DNA of 64,000 nucleotides from an uncultured Armatimonadota bacterium (GTDB taxonomy: Bacteria; Armatimonadota; Fimbriimonadia; Fimbriimonadales; Fimbriimonadaceae): positions 100,346-164,345 of the forward strand of contig CAIVDU010000036.1 in NCBI GenBank assembly GCA_903904815.1, read 5' to 3'. Both the position numbers and the translations under genes were made by a program. The notes beneath the pieces were generated by a model. That model made no database searches. It saw nothing but the letters and a program-made list of their open reading frames with translations, and was not told the origin of the DNA. Positions 44,985 to 53,079 of the stretch are shown here, piece by piece (the first letter of the stretch is position 1; each line of letters starts with the position of its first letter).

Positions 44985-45686
44985 ATGGATTCTAGACCGG
45001 CCCAAATGACCGCGACACTCTCAGATCGTGAGCGACAGCTTCTCGTTTTGGCTTCTCAAGGTTTTACGGACAATGCGATTGCTCATCGATTGGGAATCAG
45101 TCTGGCCACGGTGGGTACGTACTGGGGTCGGGTCCGGATAAAATTTGGACCGCTCAATCGCACGGAACTCGTCGCTGTTTGGTTGCGTGAGCAAGCGGCT
45201 ACGACCGTCGCCGAGCTTCAGGCCGAGCATCGACGTCTTCTCGCAGAGTTGGACGAACATCGACGGGCGGAGTCCATGCTTCAAAGCAGTCTAGAAATGT
45301 TCCGGGGACTCGTCGAGACCGCTCCCGATGCGATCCTGCTGGTGAACGAGGCTGGAGCGATCCAGTTTGCCAATGCCCAGGCGGAAGACGTGTTTGGATT
45401 CGGTAAAGGCGAGTTAGTGGGGGCGCCGGTCGACTCACTTGTCCCAGAAAGATATCGGCCCAATCATCCTGAGAATCGAACCTCGTACCACACCAATCCC
45501 GTCAAGCGCAGGATGGGGGAGCATTCTTCAACTTTTGCCGTGAAGAAGGACGGAACCGAGTTCCCGATGGCGACCGCGTTGAGCGCAGTCGAAACGCCGA
45601 GCGGGTTGCTTATCACATGTATCGTTCGGGATCTTTCGACCCTTCTCGACGCTGAATTCGCTGAAGCATCCGCAGAAAAATCCTAA
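44985..45686 (+). CDS. LuxR-type HTH protein with C-terminal PAS domain
   Basis: A 233-residue protein. The LuxR/GerE helix-turn-helix comes first (about 10-65: LSDRERQLLVLASQGFTDNAIAHRLGISLATVGTYWGRVRIKF), then a short coiled linker (VAELQAEHRRLLAELDEHRRAESMLQ), then a PAS domain (about 105-220: FRGLVETAPDAILLVNEAGAIQFANAQAEDVFGFGKGELVGAPVDSLVPERYR, ending GLLITCIVRDLS). The usual order is sensor first and HTH last; here it is reversed. It lies beside the stress cluster and may sense redox, oxygen or small ligands and control it. Confidence 0.9.
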   Translation: MDSRPAQMTATLSDRERQLLVLASQGFTDNAIAHRLGISLATVGTYWGRVRIKFGPLNRTELVAVWLREQAATTVAELQAEHRRLLAELDEHRRAESMLQSSLEMFRGLVETAPDAILLVNEAGAIQFANAQAEDVFGFGKGELVGAPVDSLVPERYRPNHPENRTSYHTNPVKRRMGEHSSTFAVKKDGTEFPMATALSAVETPSGLLITCIVRDLSTLLDAEFAEASAEKS

Positions 45687-45716
45687 GGCAACCTTCATGA
45701 TCGACCGAGTCTAGCG

Positions 45717-46415
45717 ATGCAAACAGGTCAAGGCTATTCTCAGGACGACTTCACCCAACCTGCTTTCTGCCGGGTATGCGGAACCCATGTGCCAAAGAGC
45801 TTCTTGAGCTCCAGTGGCGGCTTGTGCATAAACTGCCTGAGAAGCGTTCAGCAGATGCAGCAGCCCGGAGCGAACCCGGCGATGCCGTACGCTCCCCAGT
45901 TTGCCCAACCCAGAAGATCGTTTTTTCGATCCACCGGTTGCGTAACCGCGATTGTGGGCCTGATCGCGCTAGGGCTGCTCGCCGCGGGGGCATCGCGCTA
46001 CCTGAAGCTTCCGAGCTTTGGAAACACTCACCACGTGGTGGGTGTCTCCGATGAGATCGTCAAAGGATCTGGCCGTCTCGTCGAAGCCCCTGTCGATGAC
46101 CTAGCCGCCGCCGATCTCAAAACGATGGCGGCAAAGGAGATTGGAGACGCGTTTGGGCAGGATGCGGTCAATCCCTACGGGATAGACACCGAAGGGGTTC
46201 GAGACAAGAACACCGATCAGACGACCTTTTATGCCGGAGGGAGTTTCGAATGCCTCATCCGGAAAGATCGAGAGCACGTCGTCTGGAAAGTGGGTTACCA
46301 GCGAGATGAGCAGGGCAAATGGTCCATGGTAAGCCACGAGGCCTACTATCAAACCGACGACGGCGTCGCCCAGTTCGACTGGGACGTGAAGAAGTTCATA
46401 CATCTTGTCCGTTAA
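45717..46415 (+). CDS. Zinc-ribbon membrane protein of unknown function
   Basis: A 232-residue protein. A four-cysteine zinc ribbon is at the start (FCRVCGTHVPKSFLSSSGGLCINC), then a Gln/Pro-rich linker (QQMQQPGANPAMPYAPQFAQPRR), one membrane helix (TAIVGLIALGLLAAGASRYL) and an exported domain of about 150 residues with no family I recognise (ECLIRKDREHVVWKVGYQRDEQGKWSMVSHEAYYQTDD). It precedes the CoA-transferase by 17 bases but has no obvious link to it. Confidence 0.6.
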   Translation: MQTGQGYSQDDFTQPAFCRVCGTHVPKSFLSSSGGLCINCLRSVQQMQQPGANPAMPYAPQFAQPRRSFFRSTGCVTAIVGLIALGLLAAGASRYLKLPSFGNTHHVVGVSDEIVKGSGRLVEAPVDDLAAADLKTMAAKEIGDAFGQDAVNPYGIDTEGVRDKNTDQTTFYAGGSFECLIRKDREHVVWKVGYQRDEQGKWSMVSHEAYYQTDDGVAQFDWDVKKFIHLVR

Positions 46416-46432
46416 TATCACGACGGCATCTG

Positions 46433-47737
46433 ATGATCATCCAGGGTCAAAATTTGACCATGAGCCCAGGAAGAAGAGTCCAGGCAGAGAAGGCGCTTGA
46501 GTGCGTCAAGTCTGGAGATAGAGTTTTCGTCCATAGTGTTGCCGCCGCCCCTAGGGTCCTCATCGAGGCCCTCACGGCAAGGGCGCCAGAACTTCGCGGG
46601 GTCGAGGTCATGCACATGCATACCGAAGGTCCCGCACCCTATGCCGATCCCGCCTATGCCTCTAGTTTCCGGGTCAACTCGCTGTTCGTCGGGGCGAACG
46701 TTCGCCAGGCGGTAAATGAAGGTCGGGCTGATTACGTTCCCGTATTTTTGAGCGACGTCCCCGGACTGTTTCGGGGCGGGGTGCTACCGATCGACGTGGC
46801 CCTTATCACCGTCTCGCCTCCCGACAAGCATGGCTTTTGCTCACTTGGCGTCTCCGTTGATGTGTCCCGAGCGGCCGTTCAAATGGCCAAGATCGTGGTG
46901 GCCCAGGTCAACGAGAACATGCCTCGAACCCATGGCGATGGCCTCATCCACATTCGAGAAATCGACTACATGGTGGAAGGCAATATTCCACTTCCCGAAA
47001 CGAAGCCGTCAGAGCTATCGGAAACCGATCTCAGAATCGGTCGGCACTGCGCCGGTCTCGTGGACGATGGCGCAACCATTCAGATGGGAATTGGATCGAT
47101 TCCAAACGCTGTTTTGGCGTCCTTGACCGATCACAAGGACCTCGGCGTTCACACCGAGATGTTCTCGGATGGACTTATCGATCTCGTGGTCTCGGGAGTG
47201 GTCAACAATCGACTGAAAAAGACTCACCCGGGCCGGATCGTCTCCAGCTTTGCCTACGGAACCAAGCGACTGTACGACTTTGTCGACGATAACCCTGAGG
47301 TTGGATTCCTCGATATGGCCTATGTCAACGACACCAGCGTAATCCGAAAGAATCCGAAGGTCACTGCGATCAACAGTGCAATTGAAGTAGATCTCACCGG
47401 ACAGGTTTGCGCCGACTCTATCGGCACAAGACAATATAGTGGCGTCGGCGGTCAGATGGACTTCGTTCGAGGCGCCGCGCTTTCGAAGGGAGGCAAGCCG
47501 ATCATCGCACTCCCCTCGGTCACGAAGAGAGGCGAGAGTCGCATCGTCCCCGTCCTGAAGCCAGGAGCCGACGTCGTCACCACTCGGGCACACGTTTTCT
47601 ACGTAGTCACCGAGTACGGAATCGCTGACCTCAGAGGCAAAAACCTCCGCCAACGAGCTGCCGCTCTGATCAATATCGCCCACCCCGACCACCGGGAGAA
47701 CCTCGAAAAGCTAGCGCACGAACGCTGTCTGTACTGA
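46433..47737 (+). CDS. Acetyl-CoA hydrolase/4-hydroxybutyrate CoA-transferase family protein
   Basis: About 434 residues from ATG 46433. It has the class I CoA-transferase pattern: AEKALECVKSGDRVFVHSVAAAPRVLIEALTAR, VALITVSPPDKHGFCSLGVSVDVSRAAVQMAKIVVAQVN, GLVDDGATIQMGIGSIPNAVLASLTDHKDLGVHTEMFSDG, and the catalytic glutamate in INSAIEVDLTGQVCADSIGTRQYSGVGGQMDFVRGA. The C-terminus has VVTEYGIADLRGKNLRQRAAALINIAHPDHRENL. It transfers CoA between acetyl-CoA and a short acid or hydrolyses acetyl-CoA. A later Met at 46460 is an alternative start. Confidence 0.88.
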   Translation: MIIQGQNLTMSPGRRVQAEKALECVKSGDRVFVHSVAAAPRVLIEALTARAPELRGVEVMHMHTEGPAPYADPAYASSFRVNSLFVGANVRQAVNEGRADYVPVFLSDVPGLFRGGVLPIDVALITVSPPDKHGFCSLGVSVDVSRAAVQMAKIVVAQVNENMPRTHGDGLIHIREIDYMVEGNIPLPETKPSELSETDLRIGRHCAGLVDDGATIQMGIGSIPNAVLASLTDHKDLGVHTEMFSDGLIDLVVSGVVNNRLKKTHPGRIVSSFAYGTKRLYDFVDDNPEVGFLDMAYVNDTSVIRKNPKVTAINSAIEVDLTGQVCADSIGTRQYSGVGGQMDFVRGAALSKGGKPIIALPSVTKRGESRIVPVLKPGADVVTTRAHVFYVVTEYGIADLRGKNLRQRAAALINIAHPDHRENLEKLAHERCLY

Positions 47738-47995
47738 GTCCATCGGCCGGCTTCGCATCACACCCTGCCCTCCGAACTGCAAACTGCCTCCTGCCGACTG
47801 CCGACTGCCGACTTCTTCAGATTCGTGTCGCCGGAGTCCACCGCGCTCATCCCGGGGTAGCACGCCAATTCGGTGGGTAAGCCAAACTGTACCGATGGTC
47901 GCGCTCAGAGGCGAATCAAATAAAGTGACGCGGGGAGCAAATTCCGCCATTTTGCCGTTCTGGAATGTCCAGGGACGCAACTCCAAGGTGCCGCG
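47738..47995. other. Intergenic stretch with a short tandem repeat
   Basis: No gene is supported. TGCCGAC occurs three times in a row at 47792-47812, in a wider TGCC/CTGC-rich run. The far end holds the upstream part of the DUF1697 gene's leader. Confidence 0.5.
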
Positions 47996-48016
47996 ATAGA
48001 AGCGCGAGTTGCCCTC

Positions 48017-48547
48017 TTGCGCGGCATAAACGTGGGCGGTAAGAACAAGATCCCTATGACCGATTTGAGGGAAGTCGCGTCCGAATTGGGACTCAAAGAG
48101 GTCAAAACCGTGCTTCAGTCAGGAAACCTTGTATTCCGGGAAAGCGATCGGTCCAACGAGGAGTTGGAGAGACTTCTCGAAACAGAAGTGCATCGCCAAC
48201 TGAATGTTCAGGCCGATTTTCATGTTAGGACGCAAAGCCAAATCGAGTCCCTCATCGGGCAAAATCCGTTCCCGATTGAAGCCCAGGAAGATCCAAGTCA
48301 TCTGGTGGTGGTCTTTTTCAAGTCACAGATTCAGACGGTGGACTGCGAGGCGCTGAGAGCTGCAATCCGTGGCAGAGAGCGATTTCAGGCGCTTGGACGA
48401 GAAGCCTACTTCACCTACCCTGACGGCATCGGTGACTCCAAGCTGACGACCAACCTCATGGACTCCAAACTTCGGATGCGGGGAACCGGAAGAAACTGGA
48501 ACACGCTCCTGAAGTTGTCCGAACTCGCAAAATCGCTCAACGTTTAG
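48017..48547 (+). CDS. DUF1697 domain protein
   Basis: A 176-residue protein of the DUF1697 family (RGINVGGKNKIPMTDLREVASELGLKEVKTVLQSGNLVF, then LGREAYFTYPDGIGDSKLTTNLM and GTGRNWNTLLKL). The family normally begins with Met-x-x-Y/V-ALLRGINVGG. Here that opening is present in frame (EARVALLRGINVGG) but preceded by ATA at 47996 rather than ATG, with AAGGTG 5 bases upstream. TTG 48017 is the first standard start and would trim about seven conserved residues. The function of the family is unknown. The end overlaps the convergent GH43 gene by 11 bases. Confidence 0.8.
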   Translation: MRGINVGGKNKIPMTDLREVASELGLKEVKTVLQSGNLVFRESDRSNEELERLLETEVHRQLNVQADFHVRTQSQIESLIGQNPFPIEAQEDPSHLVVVFFKSQIQTVDCEALRAAIRGRERFQALGREAYFTYPDGIGDSKLTTNLMDSKLRMRGTGRNWNTLLKLSELAKSLNV

Positions 48548-49496
48548 CCGATGGGGAACCGATTCGTTCTCCCTTTGAGCCAGGAGGGAAAACTACCGCC
48601 AGAGGATCGACCGGACGTATCGTCCCGTCATCGTTGAATTCCATGCGAGCTAGACATGTTTCCCGTTTGAAGCCACTCCCTCCGGGAATGGCGTGGCGGT
48701 GGTAGACCATGTACCAGCGATCGGTTCCGGGGATGTTGACGACGCTGTGGTGTCCCGTTCCCTTCACGAGGCCCCTCTTCTTCAGAACGATTTTCTGAGC
48801 AGGAATCTCCACGGGGCCGAATGGCGTTTTTGAGATGCCATAGGCGACGTGATAGTCGTCGCTGCGAGCATCGTCCTCCGACCACATGAAGTAGTAAAGC
48901 CCTTTGCGCTTGAAGACCACGATTCCTTCCCGGAATCCGTCAATGGGCACATAGCTCGGCGGGCCATCTGTAGTGACCATGTCTGGTTTGAGGCGGTAAA
49001 CGGTGGGCATCCCATTTCCGAAGAACAGGTAAGCCTGACCATCGTCGTCAATGAATGGGTAGGGGTCAATGGGATAGGTCTTGACGCTCTTTGCCGGAAT
49101 AAGTGGCTTGCCGAGGGCATCGTGAAACCTCGCAGTCGGGCTCTTGCTCGTTGCGACACCGATCTGGCCGTGCGCGCAGAAGTAGAAATAGAAGGTGTGG
49201 TTCCGTTCGACGCAGTCAGGAGCCCAGGCTTCAATGTTGGCCCATTTCAAATCGCGTGTGACGTCTAGGATCGGACCATGCTTCTTCCAGTGGATCAGGT
49301 CCTTCGAGGACCATGTGGAGAAGTCGGTCGTTTGCCAATTCGGTTTGTCAGAAGTCGGGAAAACGAAGAATGTGTCGCCGAAGAGACGAATTGCCGGGTC
49401 TGCCGTAAAGCCATCGAGAATCGGTTTGGGATACGGTGGCGCACTGGGTGTCTGACGCATTGCGAGCGAAAGGGCGAGCAACGTTCCACAAATCAT
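48537..49496 (-). CDS. Glycoside hydrolase family 43
   Basis: A 319-residue secreted enzyme with a short signal region (MICGTLLALSLAM). The five-bladed propeller acidic residues appear in order: Asp in GFTADPAIRLFGDTFFVFPTSD, the pKa-setting Asp in YPIDPYPFIDDDGQAYLFFGNG and the general acid Glu in DGFREGIVVFKRKGLYYFMWSED. HHSVVNIPGTDRWYMVYHRH is the typical late blade. It is likely an arabinofuranosidase or xylosidase; the specificity is not readable from the sequence. TAGACT lies 7 bases before the ATG. Confidence 0.92.
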   Translation of the reverse strand: MICGTLLALSLAMRQTPSAPPYPKPILDGFTADPAIRLFGDTFFVFPTSDKPNWQTTDFSTWSSKDLIHWKKHGPILDVTRDLKWANIEAWAPDCVERNHTFYFYFCAHGQIGVATSKSPTARFHDALGKPLIPAKSVKTYPIDPYPFIDDDGQAYLFFGNGMPTVYRLKPDMVTTDGPPSYVPIDGFREGIVVFKRKGLYYFMWSEDDARSDDYHVAYGISKTPFGPVEIPAQKIVLKKRGLVKGTGHHSVVNIPGTDRWYMVYHRHAIPGGSGFKRETCLARMEFNDDGTIRPVDPLAVVFPPGSKGERIGSPSAKR

Positions 49497-49503
49497 CGCA
49501 ACC

Positions 49504-49509
49504 AGTCTA
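49504..49509 (-). promoter_or_regulatory. -10 element (TAGACT) for the GH43 gene
   Basis: TAGACT on the minus strand lies 7 bases upstream of ATG 49496; no ribosome site is present. Confidence 0.4.
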
Positions 49510-49563
49510 ATTCATCGCGACCCGATGTGGTTTGGCCTATGGCTCGCCACGGTCGCTGGAGGG

Positions 49564-50154
49564 TTACTCGCGTTCAAAGTTGTGTCGATTCGCCGTCCAC
49601 TGCTCGGCCGTAAGTCTCCATCGGATCGTGTCAAAGCGACCACTGTTGTACTCGTCTTGAGTGACGGCCACGATTTCTGCGCCCGCCAACTCCTTTAGCC
49701 GATGGGACGCCAGATTTGGCGCCGCGTTATTTAGTCGCAACTCCTGCATCTCAAGCGGGCCGAACGCGAAGTCGTTGACGGCCAGGTTCGCTTCCTTCAT
49801 GATTCCACGTCCCCAGAACTCCTCTCCTAGCCAGAAACCTCGATTGTCGTTGTCAGAGCTTGGGGTCAAGGCGATCACTCCCACAAGTCCTCGATCAGGC
49901 AGCGCCTTTTCGATAATCACCCAGTAGTACTGCTCCATCGCGCCAATTCGAGGCAAGATGCTCTCTATATAATCCTTGGCTCCGGTGACCGGAAAAGGCC
50001 ACGGCACGGCCGTCGCCATAAACTTGAGCACATTCCAGCATCCAAACAGTTTTTGGATGCGGTCCGCATCGGCAAGTTCGACTGGCCGCAATATCAGCCG
50101 CTTGGTCTCCAGCGTGCCGATAGGGCAGGGTCTGTAGAAAGGCATTTGAGCCAT
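49564..50154 (-). CDS. GNAT-family N-acetyltransferase (RimJ-type)
   Basis: About 196 residues from ATG 50154. It begins PIGTLETKRLILRPVELADADRIQKLF, the RimJ/RimL-like opening, has a central VIIEKALPDRGLVGVIALTP, and the acetyl-CoA site region GFWLGEEFWGRGIMKEANLAVNDFAFGPLEMQELRLNNAAPNLASHRLKELAGAEIVA. The Q/R-x-x-G-x-G/A motif is degraded to WGRGIM, as in many of this subgroup. The substrate (protein N-terminus or small amine) is unknown. Confidence 0.87.
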   Translation of the reverse strand: MAQMPFYRPCPIGTLETKRLILRPVELADADRIQKLFGCWNVLKFMATAVPWPFPVTGAKDYIESILPRIGAMEQYYWVIIEKALPDRGLVGVIALTPSSDNDNRGFWLGEEFWGRGIMKEANLAVNDFAFGPLEMQELRLNNAAPNLASHRLKELAGAEIVAVTQDEYNSGRFDTIRWRLTAEQWTANRHNFERE

Positions 50155-50232
50155 TGAACCTGAACCGTCTTTCAGCTCTGGGACCAACGGGCATCGACCG
50201 AACCTTTCGAGGTTGCTTCCGTCGATCCAAGC

Positions 50233-50970
50233 ATGGTCCTTTCACTTTTGGCAATTGCCCTTGGCCAGTCTCCGGATTTCGTAACGCTCGAAGTCGACCA
50301 CGAAACCCGCCAAGCTCTCGTGTATCGCCCTACCAAGCCGTCGGCGCATCCACCGATCATCTTTGGATTTCATGGACACATGGGTACAAGCCGAAACGCC
50401 TCTCGAAGCTTTGACCTGCAGTCCGCCTGGCCGGAAGCGGTAGTGGTCTATCCCCAAGGTCTACCTACCAAAACGCACCTAGACCCCGAGGGCAGATTCA
50501 ACGGATGGAGCGCCGAAGCGTCGGACGCGAATCGTGATATTCGATTCTTCGACCTGCTTTACAAGTCCGTCATGTCCTCGACTCACGCCGACCCAAGGCG
50601 TGTATTCGCCATGGGGCATTCAAACGGCGGACAGTTTGTTTATACGCTCTGGGCGATGCGCGGCGCCGAGATAGCCGGGATCGGGTCGTTTGAGGGCGCC
50701 GGTGGCCAGTCGGTACGTTTGACCCCTAAGCCATTTTTTATCACCATTGGGAGCCAGGACCGCACCGTTCCCCCCGCTCTCCAGAAGCGATCACTCGACG
50801 CGGTGTTCCGGATCGACCAATCCTCGACGAACGGGCAGCCGTATGGCGACAAGGGAATGCTTTACAGCGGAGACCAACCAGTGGTGCTTTGGTCATACGA
50901 CGGAGGCCACCGGTTTCCAGCCGACGCCGTCCCGACCATGATTCGATTCTTTCAATCGGTCAAGAACTAA
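50233..50970 (+). CDS. LpqC-like poly(3-hydroxybutyrate)-depolymerase-type esterase
   Basis: A 245-residue alpha/beta hydrolase with a signal-peptide-like start (MVLSLLAIALGQS). The oxyanion region is PIIFGFHGHMGTSRNASRSFDLQSAWPEAVVVYPQGLPT. The nucleophile elbow is GHSNGG, the Asp is in FFITIGSQDRTVPPALQKRSLDAV and the His in YDGGHRFPADAVPTMIRFF. It is probably an exported feruloyl or acetyl-xylan esterase-like enzyme, fitting the nearby xylanase and GH43, or a polyester depolymerase. Confidence 0.85.
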   Translation: MVLSLLAIALGQSPDFVTLEVDHETRQALVYRPTKPSAHPPIIFGFHGHMGTSRNASRSFDLQSAWPEAVVVYPQGLPTKTHLDPEGRFNGWSAEASDANRDIRFFDLLYKSVMSSTHADPRRVFAMGHSNGGQFVYTLWAMRGAEIAGIGSFEGAGGQSVRLTPKPFFITIGSQDRTVPPALQKRSLDAVFRIDQSSTNGQPYGDKGMLYSGDQPVVLWSYDGGHRFPADAVPTMIRFFQSVKN

Positions 50971-51080
50971 GGCTTAAACGAGTTAGTTGGGGGCCGATGT
51001 GATCCCTTAATAATTGCATAATCGTTTCTTCCAATTTGCCTAATAGTCGAGATTAACAATGACATTGGAGGACTTTTCCA

Positions 51081-51965
51081 ATGAAGCGTTCCGCATTTAC
51101 CCTGATCGAACTTCTAGTTGTGATCGCCATCATCGCGATCCTCGCTGCCATCCTTTTCCCTGTCTTTGCCCAAGCCAAGGTTGCCGCAAAGAAAACCGCC
51201 GACCTTTCGAACATGAAGCAGTTGGCCACTTCGACCTACATGTACTTTTCAGACTACGACGACACCCTGTTCAATTACCGGGTGAGCGGTGGTAACAACT
51301 ACCAGTACAATCCGTTCTGGAACAATCCTAACGTAGGAACGGGCACGTGTGCTAACTCGTCGACTGCCAACAAGCAGTTCTGGGATGTACTGCTCTACCC
51401 TTACGTGAAGAGCTACGACATGTTCAAGGGACCTGGCGTTGGAAACGCTTGGGTTAACACGCAGCCAGACGGCGCTTCCACCGGCAACTGCTCCTACGGT
51501 GGTCAGAACAGCTACGGTATCAACCGAGTGCTGTTCAATGCGAACCAAGCTCCGTACAACTTTGGGACCGCCGCTGAGCCTTCGAACACTCTGGTCATTA
51601 CCGACACGAGCTACTACGACATCATGCCCAAGCTGACGAAGCGAGACGCGACCGATGCTTATCCTAACGGCCAGTTCATCGGTGACCCAGGCGCTACCCA
51701 GTACGGAGTGACTGAGAAAGGGAACTGCGGCTATTTCTACTACTGGCAACAGCTGGGCCAAGGCACGTGTCAAGCGTCGAATCCGACTACGCCAGCGGCC
51801 GAGCAGTTGGTTCTGAATCAGGTCAAGCTTCGCAACGGTGGAACGCTCAACATCGCATTCCTTGACGGCCACGCCAAGGGATTCCCGACCGAGCGAGTCG
51901 TTTACGACCTGGTTGACAACAACGCTAAGAGCTTCTGGGATCCATGGAAGCAGGGCATGGAGTAA
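51081..51965 (+). CDS. Pseudopilin-like protein with H-x9-DG-type end
   Basis: A 294-residue protein. The prepilin signature [61 protein letters not shown] is canonical. The C-terminus has LRNGGTLNIAFLDGHAKGFPTERVVYDLVDN. A GGAGGA ribosome site lies 9 bases before the ATG, one of the best in the window, which suggests strong expression. A small lipoprotein gene follows 29 bases downstream. Confidence 0.9.
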   Translation: MKRSAFTLIELLVVIAIIAILAAILFPVFAQAKVAAKKTADLSNMKQLATSTYMYFSDYDDTLFNYRVSGGNNYQYNPFWNNPNVGTGTCANSSTANKQFWDVLLYPYVKSYDMFKGPGVGNAWVNTQPDGASTGNCSYGGQNSYGINRVLFNANQAPYNFGTAAEPSNTLVITDTSYYDIMPKLTKRDATDAYPNGQFIGDPGATQYGVTEKGNCGYFYYWQQLGQGTCQASNPTTPAAEQLVLNQVKLRNGGTLNIAFLDGHAKGFPTERVVYDLVDNNAKSFWDPWKQGME

Positions 51966-51994
51966 GAGGTTCGGTGTCTCGTTCCACTCTGGCC

Positions 51995-52126
51995 ATGAAG
52001 ATCTTTATTCTGTCGACGCTGCTACTTTCGGTGGCTTTCTCTCTCACCGGATGTGGAAGCGACAGTGCGGCGAAGACGGACCCCACGGTTGTCAAGCAGC
52101 GTAACACGAACGAGGAATCGCACTAG
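51995..52126 (+). CDS. Small lipoprotein, 43 residues
   Basis: MKIFILSTLLLSVAFSLTGC is a complete signal with lipobox LTGC; the mature part is only about 25 residues (GSDSAAKTDPTVVKQRNTNEESH). It directly follows the pseudopilin gene and is followed by a strong terminator, so it is the last gene of that transcript. Tiny lipoproteins often accompany these pseudopilins. I do not know its function. Confidence 0.7.
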   Translation: MKIFILSTLLLSVAFSLTGCGSDSAAKTDPTVVKQRNTNEESH

Positions 52127-52159
52127 CGATCCTGTTCTCTCACTGATCTCTAGAAAGGG

Positions 52160-52193
52160 GAAGGCCCTTCCAACGCGAGTTGGATGGGCCTTC
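52160..52193 (+). terminator. Strong intrinsic terminator after the pseudopilin-lipoprotein unit
   Basis: GAAGGCCC-T-TCCAAC pairs with GTTGGA-T-GGGCCTTC around a GCGA loop (14 pairs plus a T-T mismatch), followed by TATTCGTTT. Confidence 0.85.
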
Positions 52194-52311
52194 TATTCGT
52201 TTAGCCTCTCTCCCTGCCCTACCTGATTTGCGCTGCGCTAATCTTTCTCACTAATTGAATCAGCTGGTGAAAAGGGAATACGTTTAATCAAGATGAGGCA
52301 GAATCGAATTC

Positions 52312-53064
52312 ATGCTAGAGCCGACCAGTCGTTTTTCTAACCGTGTCTCCGACTACGTTCTCTACAGACCCGAGTATCCAGCGTCCATTCTGTCGGCATT
52401 GAAGGAATGCACGGGTTTCAAGTCCGAATGGACGGTTGCCGACATCGGTTCGGGCACCGGCAAGCTTTCCGAGCTCTTTCTGAACCACGGTTGCAAAGTT
52501 TCAGGTGTCGAGCCGAACCGTGAAATGAGAGAAGCGGCGGAACGCCTCTTCGCTCAGCAGCCGAACTTCCATAGCATCGAAGGTACTGCGGAGCATACGG
52601 GTCTCCCCGAACGCTCATTCGACCTCGTCGCGGCCGGCCAAGCGTTTCACTGGTTTGAACCCGAGGCAACTAAGGTGGAATTTCGGCGGATCCTCTCCGA
52701 AAAAGGCTGGGTCGTCCTGATCTGGAACGATCGCCAAGTGCGGGGCGCCCCTTTTCTCGATGCCTACGAGAGCCTTCTCCAGACACTTCCCGAATATCGC
52801 CTCGTCGGACATAAGACGGAGGGCGCGATGAAGCTCAAAGGATTCTTCGCCGCCGATCCCATTACGTGGCGCACTCCCAATCGACAAGACTTCGACTGGC
52901 AAGGCCTGCGGGGTCGTGCGCTATCGTCATCGTACGTGCCACCAGAAGGCGACGGTGCGAGCGAGACGTTTATGCGGGAGCTGAGAGAGATCTTTGACAA
53001 ACACTCGGAAGATGGAAAGGTCACATTCTTCTATGAAACACAATTATTCATGGGCAAGTTGTAG
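52312..53064 (+). CDS. Class I SAM-dependent methyltransferase
   Basis: A 250-residue cytoplasmic enzyme. Motif I is VADIGSGTGKLSELFLNHGCKVSGVEPNREMREAAERLF; the post-motif region has GTAEHTGLPERSFDLVAAGQAFHWFEPEATKVEFRRILSEKGWVVLIWNDR, which is the wording of the small-molecule methyltransferase group with the AFHW sequence. The start region (SNRVSDYVLYRPEYP) matches this group. The acceptor is unknown. It precedes the sensor kinase by 15 bases but is probably independent of it. Confidence 0.9.
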   Translation: MLEPTSRFSNRVSDYVLYRPEYPASILSALKECTGFKSEWTVADIGSGTGKLSELFLNHGCKVSGVEPNREMREAAERLFAQQPNFHSIEGTAEHTGLPERSFDLVAAGQAFHWFEPEATKVEFRRILSEKGWVVLIWNDRQVRGAPFLDAYESLLQTLPEYRLVGHKTEGAMKLKGFFAADPITWRTPNRQDFDWQGLRGRALSSSYVPPEGDGASETFMRELREIFDKHSEDGKVTFFYETQLFMGKL

Positions 53065-53079
53065 TTCAAACTCTCAGAG

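Noticed and set aside
47792..47812. TGCCGAC tandem repeat as a possible CRISPR or phase-variable tract
   Set aside because: Only three 7-base units, no spacers, no gene across it; simple low-complexity sequence.
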